The notes beneath the pieces are model-generated. The model saw only the letters and a program-made list of their open reading frames with translations, made no database searches and was not told the DNA's origin. This document shows, one piece after another, positions 44,557 to 52,382 of a stretch of DNA of 64,000 bases (within the stretch, counting starts at the first letter, position 1; every line of letters starts with the position of its first letter). Where the stretch lies: the NCBI GenBank assembly GCA_046153945.1, contig JBJXFF010000024.1:13437-77436 (forward strand), in the 5' to 3' direction. The translations under genes and the position numbers were made by a program. This DNA comes from SXOA01 sp046153945 (GTDB lineage: Bacteria; Planctomycetota; Planctomycetia; Pirellulales; Pirellulaceae).

Positions 44557-44610
44557 TAGCCGGCACACTCCGTGGGCCGAAGTGTCCGCTCACGGAGTGA
44601 GCGGACTACA
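44554..44610. repeat. Double palindrome, right (inverted) copy
   Basis: TAGTAGCCGGCACACTCCGT and on is the reverse complement of the 38233-38290 element with a few changes. Its first TAG is the stop codon of the decahaem gene. Confidence 0.8.
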
Positions 44611-44624
44611 TTGAGGAGAGACCC

Positions 44625-45623
44625 ATGCCCGCTGCCGATTTCAACTGCTTCCTTGTCGAAAAGGATTCCTCTGGGAAAGTCCATCGCGCCATCACCCGCC
44701 GCCCGCTCAGCGACCTTCCGCCGGGCGATGTCCTGATCCGAGTTCAGTACTCCTCGCTCAACTATAAGGACGCCCTCGCTGCCGAGGCTCATCCCGGCGT
44801 CGTCCGCAAGCTGCCCCATGTGCCAGGAATTGACGCGGCTGGTGTAGTGGAGGAGAGCGGCTCGCCGCTATGCAAGGTCGGTGACGAGGTCCTTGTCACC
44901 AGCTACGATCTTGGCGCAGCTCAGTGGGGTGGCTGGGGAGAATACATCCGCGTCCCAGCAGCTTGGGTTGTGCCACGGCCGGGCAGTTTGACGCTCCGGA
45001 AAACGATGATCCTGGGGACCGCCGGTTTCACGGCAGCGCAATGCGTACATGCAATCCAGCTCAACGGCGTTACTCCTGACGCTGGCGAAATTGTCGTCAC
45101 CGGCGCAACCGGCGGCGTTGGCTGCCTGGCAGTGATGATTCTGAAACAGCTCGGCTACAGCGTCGTGGCCGTGACAGGAAAACCAGAGTTGGCGCCGCGA
45201 CTCAAAACTTGGGGTGCGAGCCGCCTCATCAGCCGGCAAGAAGTTGTCGACTCCAGCCCCAAGCCGCTGCTCAGCGCCAAATGGGCCGGCGCAGTAGACA
45301 CCGTCGGCGGCAACACGCTCGCCAGCATTCTGCGATCCACCAAAGAATACGGCGTCGTCTCCGCCTGCGGCCTCGTCGGCGGCACCGACCTCCCCCTCAC
45401 CGTCCACCCTTTCATCCTCCGCGGCGTCATCTTCGCCGGCATCAGTTCCCAAAACCTCCCCGCCTTCCGCCGCAACGACATCTGGCAGAAACTGGCCGGA
45501 GAATGGAAGCCGGGACATCTCGAAGATGTCGCCACCGAAATCGGCCTTGAGCAGGCGGAAGAGTACGTGCAAAAAATCCTAAAGGGCGAAGTCGCGGGAC
45601 GAACCATCATTCGCATTTCCTAG
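44625..45623 (+). CDS. YhdH/AcuI-type zinc-free quinone oxidoreductase (acrylyl-CoA reductase family)
   Basis: The 332-residue MDR-family protein has YSSLNYKDALAAEAHPGVVR near the N-terminus, PGIDAAGVVEESG, the NADPH site VVTGATGGVGCLAVMILKQL (~residues 152-171), GKPELAPRLKTWGA and TVGGNTLASILRSTK. The catalytic zinc ligands of alcohol dehydrogenases are absent. E. coli YhdH/AcuI reduces acryloyl-CoA with NADPH; the physiological substrate here is unknown. It begins 15 bases after the repeat that ends the cytochrome gene. Confidence 0.88.
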   Translation: MPAADFNCFLVEKDSSGKVHRAITRRPLSDLPPGDVLIRVQYSSLNYKDALAAEAHPGVVRKLPHVPGIDAAGVVEESGSPLCKVGDEVLVTSYDLGAAQWGGWGEYIRVPAAWVVPRPGSLTLRKTMILGTAGFTAAQCVHAIQLNGVTPDAGEIVVTGATGGVGCLAVMILKQLGYSVVAVTGKPELAPRLKTWGASRLISRQEVVDSSPKPLLSAKWAGAVDTVGGNTLASILRSTKEYGVVSACGLVGGTDLPLTVHPFILRGVIFAGISSQNLPAFRRNDIWQKLAGEWKPGHLEDVATEIGLEQAEEYVQKILKGEVAGRTIIRIS

Positions 45624-45814
45624 CTCGGAAGATCCCATTTTTCTCTCCCCCTCCCTCTTCTCCCCTTTGCCTCTCCTCGCCTTTGCACCTTTGCGTTAAA
45701 ACTTCCGGGCATGCCGGAAGCCTACCCCACGCTAGCACTTTTTGCCGTTGCTGTCGGTAACGGTCCTGCCGTAGACTCTCGCGCTCCATTTCCTCCCGCG
45801 CGAAAGACTCGCCC

Positions 45815-46813
45815 ATGTCCGTTTCCATCGTCGTTCCCATCTACAACGAAGTCGAAAACGTCCCGCTCCTGTACGACCAGCTCTTAGCAGTGCTGCCGGA
45901 GCTGAATCGGCCGTGGGAAATCGTGTTCGTGGACGATGGCTCCAAAGATGGCACGGCGGCGAAGCTGGATGAACTGGCAGCGAAGGATGAGCGGGTGAAG
46001 GTGATCCGTTTTCGCCGCAACTTTGGCCAGACAGCGGCCATGCATGCCGGTTTGCAGTACGCCAGCGGCGAGGTCATCGTCACCCTCGACGGCGACCTGC
46101 AAAATGAGCCTGCGGATATCCCGATGATGGTCCAAAAGCTCGACGAAGGCTTTGACCTCGTTCACGGCTGGCGGAAGCAGCGCCAGGACGCGTTCCTCAA
46201 CCGCAAGCTCCCGTCGAAAATCGCCAATTGGCTCATCTCGCGGGTCACGCGGTTCCCCATTCACGACCTCGGTTGCACACTCAAAGCCATTCGCCGCGAC
46301 ATCGCCCGTGAACTGGAACTCTACGGCGAGATGCATCGCTTCATCCCCATCCTGGCCCACCAGCGCGGCGCCCGCTGCGTCGAGGTCGAGACGAGGCACC
46401 ATCCGCGTCGATTCGGCCAAACCAAATACGGCATTTCGCGAACGCTGCGGGTCGTGCTCGACCTGATGACCGTCAAGTACATGCTCGACTACTTCGCCAG
46501 CCCGATGAAACTCTTCGGCCAGATCGGCCTCGCCTGCGGAGCGGTCGGCGGGATGGCCGCGCTCGCCACGGTCCTGATGAAGTTCATCGGCGGCATCGAC
46601 ATGACGGGCAATCCGCTGATGCTCCTCACGGTCCTGTCGCTCATCGGATCAGTGCAGTTCTTCAGCCTTGGCCTGCTGGGCGAAGTCAACGCCCGCATCT
46701 ACTACGCCAGCCAGCCGAAGCAGAACTTTGCGATTCGTGACCTGATCAATTTTGAGAAACAGCCGCTGGGAGTAGCTGAGACTATTTCAATCCGCGGCCG
46801 ACGAGCGGCGTAG
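45815..46813 (+). CDS. Family 2 glycosyltransferase, DPM1/GtrB-like, with two membrane helices
   Basis: The GT-A start is SVSIVVPIYNEVENVPLLYD, with VFVDDGSKDGTAAKLDELAA and the metal motif in VTLDGDLQNEPADIP. The RHHPRRFGQTKYGISRTLRV block is typical of polyprenyl-phosphate glycosyltransferases. Two C-terminal membrane helices (QIGLACGAVGGMAALATVLM, LMLLTVLSLIGSVQFFSLGL) anchor it. It would move a sugar from a nucleotide sugar to undecaprenyl or a similar carrier phosphate. 332 residues, normal for the family. The gene converges on the MCE gene across a perfect inverted repeat. Confidence 0.92.
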   Translation: MSVSIVVPIYNEVENVPLLYDQLLAVLPELNRPWEIVFVDDGSKDGTAAKLDELAAKDERVKVIRFRRNFGQTAAMHAGLQYASGEVIVTLDGDLQNEPADIPMMVQKLDEGFDLVHGWRKQRQDAFLNRKLPSKIANWLISRVTRFPIHDLGCTLKAIRRDIARELELYGEMHRFIPILAHQRGARCVEVETRHHPRRFGQTKYGISRTLRVVLDLMTVKYMLDYFASPMKLFGQIGLACGAVGGMAALATVLMKFIGGIDMTGNPLMLLTVLSLIGSVQFFSLGLLGEVNARIYYASQPKQNFAIRDLINFEKQPLGVAETISIRGRRAA

Positions 46814-46820
46814 TCGCTCA

Positions 46821-46904
46821 GACACCAGCCTGAAGCGCAAGCGAAGGAAAGTACCTCTATCCTGATAGCATTAGTTTCCTTCGCTTGCGCTTCAGGCTGG
46901 TGTC
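46821..46904. repeat. Perfect 30-bp inverted repeat between convergent genes
   Basis: Left arm 46821-46850 (GACACCAGCCTGAAGCGCAA and on) and right arm 46875-46904 are perfectly complementary over 30 bases with a 24-base loop. It could terminate transcription from both sides. A diverged copy is at 7306-7454. Confidence 0.9.
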
Positions 46905-46905
46905 T

Positions 46906-48102
46906 TTAGTACTCCCCATCATCCTGATACTTCCTGTGAAACAATCCGCCGCCGAGTGGCGAGGAGTGCGAGGCGGGGGTGAAATAGGTCTCCGTCGTGG
47001 GCAACTTATTGCCGGAGCCGACGGGGCGGCGGTCGAGGACGCCGCGGACGCCAAGGATGCTCGGGTCGCGGGCGACTTTGTCTGAAATCACCCGAGCATC
47101 ATCCACGATGGGCCGCAACTTCCAGGTGATGTCCTCCACATTGGCCATCGTCCGCTCCAGCCGGTCGTACAGTTCCTCGTCATTGAGCAGCCGGCCGAGG
47201 GTTCCTTCCTTGTTGTTGAATCCGTTGGCCAGTTCATTGAGTTGCTCGGTCAGGCTGTTCACATTGCCCAGGATTCCGTCGATGTTATCCACAAGCATCG
47301 GACCTCGCTCCGAAAGAGGTCCGGTGAACTTTTCCAGGTTTGCGAGATTGCGATCCGCCCGCTCCGAAACCTTGCGGAAGTCGTCAAATGAGGTGCTTGC
47401 TTTATCAAGCACGATCTTGGTCTTGTCGAACATCTCCGGCAGGTCTTTCAGCGACCTCTTCAGCCCGTTCTTGAGCTCCTCGTCACCAAACAGGCTGTCG
47501 ATAGTACCGAGCGTTTTGTACGACTGATCGAGTGCCCGCTCCATCTTCTGCACTAGTCGCGGCACGTCCCCTTCCGACCCGGCGATGGCGGCGTTCACGT
47601 TGCGGGCGGCTGTTTTCATTTCGTTGCCGGCATCGCGAAGCGACAATGCGGCGGCTCGCAGTTCTTCTTTGAGCTCGACGAAGGCTTCCAGGGGATTGCC
47701 CGTCACGTCGCCGTCAATTTCCGAACCGTTTTCCAGAAAGGGAGTGTCCTTGTTGTTGTCGTCGCCGGGGGAGAACTCGATCACCGGGTCGCCCAGGACG
47801 GATGCCGAAGCAATTCGGCAGAGCTCGGTCTCGCGGATCTGGCGATTCGACTCGATTTCCGCGGTGACTTGCACATGCCGATCGCGCAGATCAATGCTAC
47901 TAACTCGCCCGATCGAGATGCCGCTCTTGCGCACAGGGGTCCCCACAGTCACACCCGGCGCTTTGGGGAAATTAATGAAGATCGTGTACTTGGACGTTCC
48001 CGGCAGTTGAACGTCGCCAAACATATAGATCAAGATTCCGGTGAGAATCGCAGCCGCCAGCACGACGATACCGACTCGGAGTTTTAAGATGCGTTCGTCC
48101 AT
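46906..48102 (-). CDS. MCE/MlaD-family lipid transport protein
   Basis: The 398-residue protein starts MDERILKLRVGIVVLAAAIL with one membrane helix (to IYMFG), then an MCE domain (KYTIFINFPKAPGVTVGTPV then RKSGISIGRVSSIDLRDRHV). The rest is a long helical part (~150-350, repeated FNNKEGTLGRLLNDEELYD-like blocks) typical of MCE proteins that form a tube or needle. It binds lipids in the periplasm and works with the ATPase and permease encoded upstream on the same strand. The last gene of the transport cluster. Confidence 0.9.
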   Translation of the reverse strand: MDERILKLRVGIVVLAAAILTGILIYMFGDVQLPGTSKYTIFINFPKAPGVTVGTPVRKSGISIGRVSSIDLRDRHVQVTAEIESNRQIRETELCRIASASVLGDPVIEFSPGDDNNKDTPFLENGSEIDGDVTGNPLEAFVELKEELRAAALSLRDAGNEMKTAARNVNAAIAGSEGDVPRLVQKMERALDQSYKTLGTIDSLFGDEELKNGLKRSLKDLPEMFDKTKIVLDKASTSFDDFRKVSERADRNLANLEKFTGPLSERGPMLVDNIDGILGNVNSLTEQLNELANGFNNKEGTLGRLLNDEELYDRLERTMANVEDITWKLRPIVDDARVISDKVARDPSILGVRGVLDRRPVGSGNKLPTTETYFTPASHSSPLGGGLFHRKYQDDGEY

Positions 48103-48132
48103 GGGAAGACGGGGCTAGGGGCTGGGGCGGTT

Positions 48133-48186
48133 TTCAGTGTTCAGTGTTCAGTGTTCAGTGTTCAGTGTTCAGTTTTCAGTTTTCAG
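48133..48186. repeat. Tandem heptamer repeat (TTCAGTG)n
   Basis: Five TTCAGTG units, two TTCAGTT units and a final TTCAG between the MCE gene and the ATPase gene. The even period without unique spacers excludes a CRISPR array. Confidence 0.9.
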
Positions 48187-48196
48187 ATGTGCGGGT

Positions 48197-49042
48197 TCAT
48201 GTCTCGGACGATATGGCCACTGCTTCGGCTCGTTCTCGCATTTCGTTCAGTCGCTCGCCCGCTTCGCCGTTGACGAATTGGCGGACGCGGCGGTCGGGGG
48301 AGCGGTCGAGGCCTTCTGGCGGGCCGTCAAAAATAATCTGGGGCTCATTGGGTCCCAGACGAGACAGCGGACAGAGCATGATGACCCGCTCGGCGACTTT
48401 GCGGGCTGTGTGCATGTCGTGCGTCACGACCAGGCCGGTCACCTGGTAATTGCGGCGGGTGCTGAGCATCAATTCGTTAATCACGTCGCTCATAATCGGG
48501 TCCAGGCCGGTCGTCGGCTCGTCGTAGAGCACGATTTCGGGCTTGAGGATCAACGCTCGGGCCATGCCGACTCGCTTGCGCATGCCGCCTGAGAGTTCCG
48601 CTGGCTTTTTGACGACGACGGAATCCGGCAGGCCAACTTCCGCCAGACGGGCCAGCACCATCTGCTGCAACTCCGGCTCCGGCAGCCGGCGATGCTGCCG
48701 CAAAGGGAAGGCGACGTTCTGCCCGACCGTCATGCTGTCAAACAACGCGGCGTTCTGAAACACATAGCCGAAGCGAATCCGCTGAACGACGAGCTCCTTG
48801 TCCGTCAGCTTGTTGATATCCTTGCCGTCGAAAAAGATCTCTCCCGCCGTCGGCTTCACGAGGCCAATTACCGACTTCATCAGCACCGTTTTCCCGCAGC
48901 CGCTCTCGCCGACAATCGCCACGGTTTGCCCCTTCGGCACCGCCAGGCTGATATCGCGCAGCACCTTCTGCTTGCCGAACGTCACGCTGAGAGAGCGGAC
49001 GTCGATCAGGAGGGGAGCGGAGGTGGTTGAGGTGGCAGGCAT
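48197..49042 (-). CDS. MlaF-type ABC transporter ATPase
   Basis: From ATG 49042 the protein has 281 residues. Walker A is IVGESGCGKTVLMK, the ABC signature PAELSGGMRKRVGMARALIL, Walker B EIVLYDEPTTGLDPIMSDVI and the switch His in GLVVTHDMHTARK. The LSGGM signature and the C-terminal region are like MlaF/Ttg2A of phospholipid transporters. It energises the permease encoded 96 bases upstream. An upstream in-frame start would only add residues from a repeat. Confidence 0.92.
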   Translation of the reverse strand: MPATSTTSAPLLIDVRSLSVTFGKQKVLRDISLAVPKGQTVAIVGESGCGKTVLMKSVIGLVKPTAGEIFFDGKDINKLTDKELVVQRIRFGYVFQNAALFDSMTVGQNVAFPLRQHRRLPEPELQQMVLARLAEVGLPDSVVVKKPAELSGGMRKRVGMARALILKPEIVLYDEPTTGLDPIMSDVINELMLSTRRNYQVTGLVVTHDMHTARKVAERVIMLCPLSRLGPNEPQIIFDGPPEGLDRSPDRRVRQFVNGEAGERLNEMRERAEAVAISSET

Positions 49043-49048
49043 GTATCT

Positions 49049-49125
49049 GAATGACGAAATCCGAATGACGAATGACGAAGGGAAGAGGTCTGTTCCGAAC
49101 ATTCGTCATTCGGGCTTCGTCATTC
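49049..49125. repeat. Inverted repeat of GAATGACGAA type between permease and ATPase genes
   Basis: Left arm 49049-49074 (GAATGACGAAATCCGAATGA and on) and right arm 49100-49125 pair with about two mismatches. It sits directly before the ATPase start codon on the minus strand. Confidence 0.8.
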
Positions 49126-49138
49126 GGATTTCTGGTTT

Positions 49139-50008
49139 CTAAAAGTGCTTAATCGCATCCGGAAAGATCTTGTAATATGTCGAGTACATCGCATTTCCCA
49201 GGAACAGGTCAATCGCCAGGATCAGCACGAACGACCAGACGAAGGCGGTGGTGGCGGCCCGGCCGACTCCTTCAGCGCCGGGGGTGCAGTGGAATCCGCG
49301 GTAGCAACTGACGAGGGCGATCGCGCCGCCGAAGAAGAAACTCTTGAGGATGCCGCTGAAGAAGTCGAAGGTATCCACGAACTTCTCGCTATTTGTCCTG
49401 TAATGATGCATGTCGATATCCAAAATCACAACGCTATAGAAATAGCCCCCCACCACCCCCATGAAGTCCGCCATGACGGTCAAGATTGGAATCAGAAAGA
49501 TGCACGCGAGCAGTCGCGGTACGACGAGGTAGTGAATCGGGTCAGCTCCCATACTGTCCAAAGCGTCGATCTGCTCGGTGACTCGCATCGTGCCGAGTTC
49601 GGCCGCCATTGCCGCACCGACGCGGCCCGCCAGCATGGTGGCGGCGAGCACGGGGCCGAGTTCGCGGACTAGCGACATATTGATGACTGCCCCCAACCGC
49701 GTTTCCAGTCCCAAGTCCTTGAACGTGAAGTACGCCTGCACCGCCAGCACCATCCCAATGAACGTCCCTGTGAGCGCGATGACCGGCAGGCTGAGCACCC
49801 CCACCTGATAAAAATTGGGAAGCAGCGTCTCCTTCCGCGGCAGCCGCCAGAAGAGCCAGGAGACCGTCCGCCAGGTGAACATCGCCAGATCGCCGGTGAC
49901 GACCAGCGAGTTGAGGATGACGCCGCCCCAGTCGGCAATCGAGTCCACGATGCCGGACTGGATGCCGCCGTTTTGGTGGACGGGTTCGGTGGTGGAGGCG
50001 GTGGACAT
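49139..50008 (-). CDS. MlaE-type ABC transporter permease
   Basis: From ATG 50008 the protein has 289 residues. Five or six membrane segments are visible (VGVLSLPVIALTGTFIGMVL, LLACIFLIPILTVMADFMGV, TTAFVWSFVLILAIDLFLGN). The family signature is the cytoplasmic coupling block SLVRELGPVLAATMLAGRVG then AAMAAELGTMRVTEQIDALD. It moves lipids between membranes together with the ATPase and MCE protein. An upstream start (50164) would add a weak extension; I prefer the ATG. Confidence 0.92.
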   Translation of the reverse strand: MSTASTTEPVHQNGGIQSGIVDSIADWGGVILNSLVVTGDLAMFTWRTVSWLFWRLPRKETLLPNFYQVGVLSLPVIALTGTFIGMVLAVQAYFTFKDLGLETRLGAVINMSLVRELGPVLAATMLAGRVGAAMAAELGTMRVTEQIDALDSMGADPIHYLVVPRLLACIFLIPILTVMADFMGVVGGYFYSVVILDIDMHHYRTNSEKFVDTFDFFSGILKSFFFGGAIALVSCYRGFHCTPGAEGVGRAATTAFVWSFVLILAIDLFLGNAMYSTYYKIFPDAIKHF

Positions 50009-50153
50009 GGTGGAAAGAAACGGAGGCCAGAGTTTACTAAGCGCGCGCAGGACTGCGGATGCGTTTATCGGCGGGACAATTATAGCGCTTGAGGGAAGTT
50101 TGCTTGTTGGCGAGACTTGGTAGGATGCGTAAACAAATCCTGGAACCCCGCAC

Positions 50154-51398
50154 GTGACGACCACTTCCGCACCACAACTCGCCGCTCAGCTAACCAAGCT
50201 GAACGCCGCCCAGAATGCCTACGCAACGCAGTTTGTCAGCGAGCTGCTGGCGGCGGCTTGCCAGCAGGGTGCCAGCGATGTCCATCTGCATCCAACCGCT
50301 AGCGGCCTCGAAGTCCGCTGGCGGATTGACGGCGTGCTCCAGCCAGTCGGGACATTTCCTCCCGGCGAAGCAGCCGACGTCGTCTCGCGGCTCAAGGTGC
50401 TGGCGGGGCTGCTGACGTATCGGTCGGATGTGCCGCAGGAGGGACGGCTGGGGGAAGGGAACAAGGGACAGGAGACAGGGGACAGCAAAAAAATCGAGAT
50501 GCGGGTCAGCACGTTTCCCACTCTCTACGGGGAGCGAGCGGTCATTCGGATCTTTGCGGCCGAGGGGCGCTATCTCTATCCAGAAGAACTCGGCCTGCCC
50601 GAGGAAGTACACGCCGGCTTGCTCCGCAAACTCGAAGAGACGAGCGGAGCGCTCCTGATCACCGGCCCAGCCGGTTCGGGGAAGACAACCACCGCGTACG
50701 CTGCTGTGCGGCATCTGGCCCGGACATCCGCGGGTTCGAAGAGCCTGGTGTCGCTGGAGGACCCAATTGAAGTCGCTCTTCCAGGAGTGGCCCAGTCACA
50801 GGTCAACATCGCGGCGGGCTTCGACCTTGCCGCCGGACTTCGTTCGCTCATGCGGCAGGACCCGGAAGTGATCCTGGTCGGCGAAATCCGGGACCGGCCC
50901 GCTGCGGAGACCGCGTTTCAAGCCGCTCTCACCGGTCATCTGGTGCTGACCACCTTCCACGCCAGCAATTGCAGCAGCGCCCTGAGCCGACTCGCGGATA
51001 TGGGAATTGAGCCGTACTTGCTCCGGAGCGGCGTTCGCGGCGTCCTCAGCCAGCGATTGGTCCGCCGGCTTTGCACGTGTTCCCAGCCCATTCAGCGCGA
51101 TGAGCAAAGACTGGGCTTGCCGGTAAGTTCGGGTCGTGTCGCCGGCAAGTGCGACGCCTGCTCCCTTACTGGCTACTTCGGCCGCCTCGTGCTGGCCGAG
51201 CTTCTGCCGCCACTAGAAGGTGAACTCGCCGCTGCCGTCCTCGCCCGCCGCGACAGCCAGTCCCTCTTTTCCGCCGCCACAAATGCCGGCCTCGTCTCCC
51301 TGTTCACGCGGGCTTGCCAGGCCGTGGAAGCCGGCCAAACGGTCCCTGCCGAAATCCGCCGGGTCTTGGGTTTTGAAATCCCCCGGCCCGGCGAATAG
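50154..51398 (+). CDS. GspE/PilB-like type II secretion or pilus assembly ATPase
   Basis: The 414-residue protein starts at GTG 50154. The N1 part has QQGASDVHLHPTASGLEVRW. The C-terminal ATPase has Walker A LITGPAGSGKTTTAYAAVRH, the Asp box LVSLEDPIE, Walker B EVILVGEIRDRPAAETAFQ and the His box LTTFHASNCSSAL. Four cysteines (RLCTCSQP, GKCDACSLTG) form the zinc site. It is shorter than full GspE because the N-terminal N0 domain is absent. Residues ~103-111 are encoded by a dispersed repeat next to the arginine finger loop. No other secretion genes lie beside it. Confidence 0.88.
   Translation: MTTTSAPQLAAQLTKLNAAQNAYATQFVSELLAAACQQGASDVHLHPTASGLEVRWRIDGVLQPVGTFPPGEAADVVSRLKVLAGLLTYRSDVPQEGRLGEGNKGQETGDSKKIEMRVSTFPTLYGERAVIRIFAAEGRYLYPEELGLPEEVHAGLLRKLEETSGALLITGPAGSGKTTTAYAAVRHLARTSAGSKSLVSLEDPIEVALPGVAQSQVNIAAGFDLAAGLRSLMRQDPEVILVGEIRDRPAAETAFQAALTGHLVLTTFHASNCSSALSRLADMGIEPYLLRSGVRGVLSQRLVRRLCTCSQPIQRDEQRLGLPVSSGRVAGKCDACSLTGYFGRLVLAELLPPLEGELAAAVLARRDSQSLFSAATNAGLVSLFTRACQAVEAGQTVPAEIRRVLGFEIPRPGE
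50461..50486. repeat. Dispersed CAGGAGACAGGGGACAG repeat, copy 5, inside the GspE-like gene
   Basis: ACAAGGGACAGGAGACAGGG and on is read in frame as NKGQETGDS, in the loop between YRSDVPQEG and EMRVSTFPT. Same family as 3040-3080. Confidence 0.65.
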
Positions 51399-51412
51399 CG
51401 GGGCATATGTGC

Positions 51413-52321
51413 CTACTTCAGCGGTCGTCCTTCAATGGGCTTGCCGTTGGTTGTCAGAATCTGGATTTCGTGAGCGTTGTGTTTCCCTTCGTATGTCCAA
51501 ACGATTTTCTTTTCCGGCGTGACCTCGAAAATCTTAATGGGGTGCCTTGAACCATAGCTGGCAATGACCGTGTTTCCGTTAGGAAGCCGCTGTCCGCCGC
51601 AAGGGTCTGCGAAGGGCTTTTCCGGAAAGTCGTCATTGGAGATTTTCCAAACGACTTTGCCCTTCGGATCCAGTTCCACGGTTTTGTTGCCATGCGTCAA
51701 GTTGACGAGCGTATGGCCGTTCTCCAGGCGGATGGCGGTGAAGGGCCAGTTTTCCGCCCTGCGGCCGCCGAGGTCATCCATGTCGGTGGGAAACTCCTGC
51801 ACGACCTCTCCCTTGGGCGTGTACTCCTTCACCTTGAACGCCAACAAGTGCGGCACCAGGTAATTGCCACTCTTGAGTTTGCGGGCCATTCGCGTTTGCA
51901 TGTGAGCGTTGTCCGTTTCCGGCTGAAGGGGGAATTCGACCAGAATCTTGCCGGCCGCATCGACCTCCATGAGCCGCGGCTTGGGGCCGAGTTCCGTAAT
52001 GAGCGTGCGGCCACCCTCCAGCCGCTCCACGGTGCCGATTTCGCGATTTTCCGGCGATTTGGCGAACTGGAAGACCACTTTCTTGTCGCGAGTGAATTCC
52101 TTCACCTCTTCCGACCACGCAATGAGCACGTTGCCACTGGGAAGCACAAAGCCGTCGCGGGCGGCGGCTTTGCCCGAATCCCAGACTTCCTTTCCGTCTT
52201 CATCAATGATGCCGGTGAACGAGGGTCCGGCGATGAAGAAGGAGTGGCGAATGGGTTCCGCGGCGAATGCCGGGGAACAAATCGCGATTGCCAGTCCGAG
52301 AATGGCAAGGAGGCATTTCAT
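51413..52321 (-). CDS. Secreted beta-propeller protein (PQQ- or arylsulfotransferase-like)
   Basis: The 302-residue protein has a signal peptide (MKCLLAILGLAIAICSPAFA). The mature part is built of repeats such as GFVLPSGNVLIAWSEEVKEF, LKSGNYLVPHLLAFKVKEYT, LENGHTLVNLTHGNKTVELD and LPNGNTVIASYGSRHPIKIF, each a propeller blade with an xNGNT/xSGNxL turn. This is the fold of PQQ-like and arylsulfotransferase-type propellers. No catalytic His site is recognised. It should act in the periplasm, perhaps as a binding protein. Confidence 0.75.
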   Translation of the reverse strand: MKCLLAILGLAIAICSPAFAAEPIRHSFFIAGPSFTGIIDEDGKEVWDSGKAAARDGFVLPSGNVLIAWSEEVKEFTRDKKVVFQFAKSPENREIGTVERLEGGRTLITELGPKPRLMEVDAAGKILVEFPLQPETDNAHMQTRMARKLKSGNYLVPHLLAFKVKEYTPKGEVVQEFPTDMDDLGGRRAENWPFTAIRLENGHTLVNLTHGNKTVELDPKGKVVWKISNDDFPEKPFADPCGGQRLPNGNTVIASYGSRHPIKIFEVTPEKKIVWTYEGKHNAHEIQILTTNGKPIEGRPLK

Positions 52322-52382
52322 GATGTCACTTCTTTCTTGGTTCTAATTCTTCCCAGGGTCCCCCCTGGGAGCGAGAGTTGAT

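Noticed and set aside
48133..48186. Regular repeats that could be mistaken for a CRISPR array
   Set aside because: The unit is seven bases with no spacers between units and no cas genes nearby.
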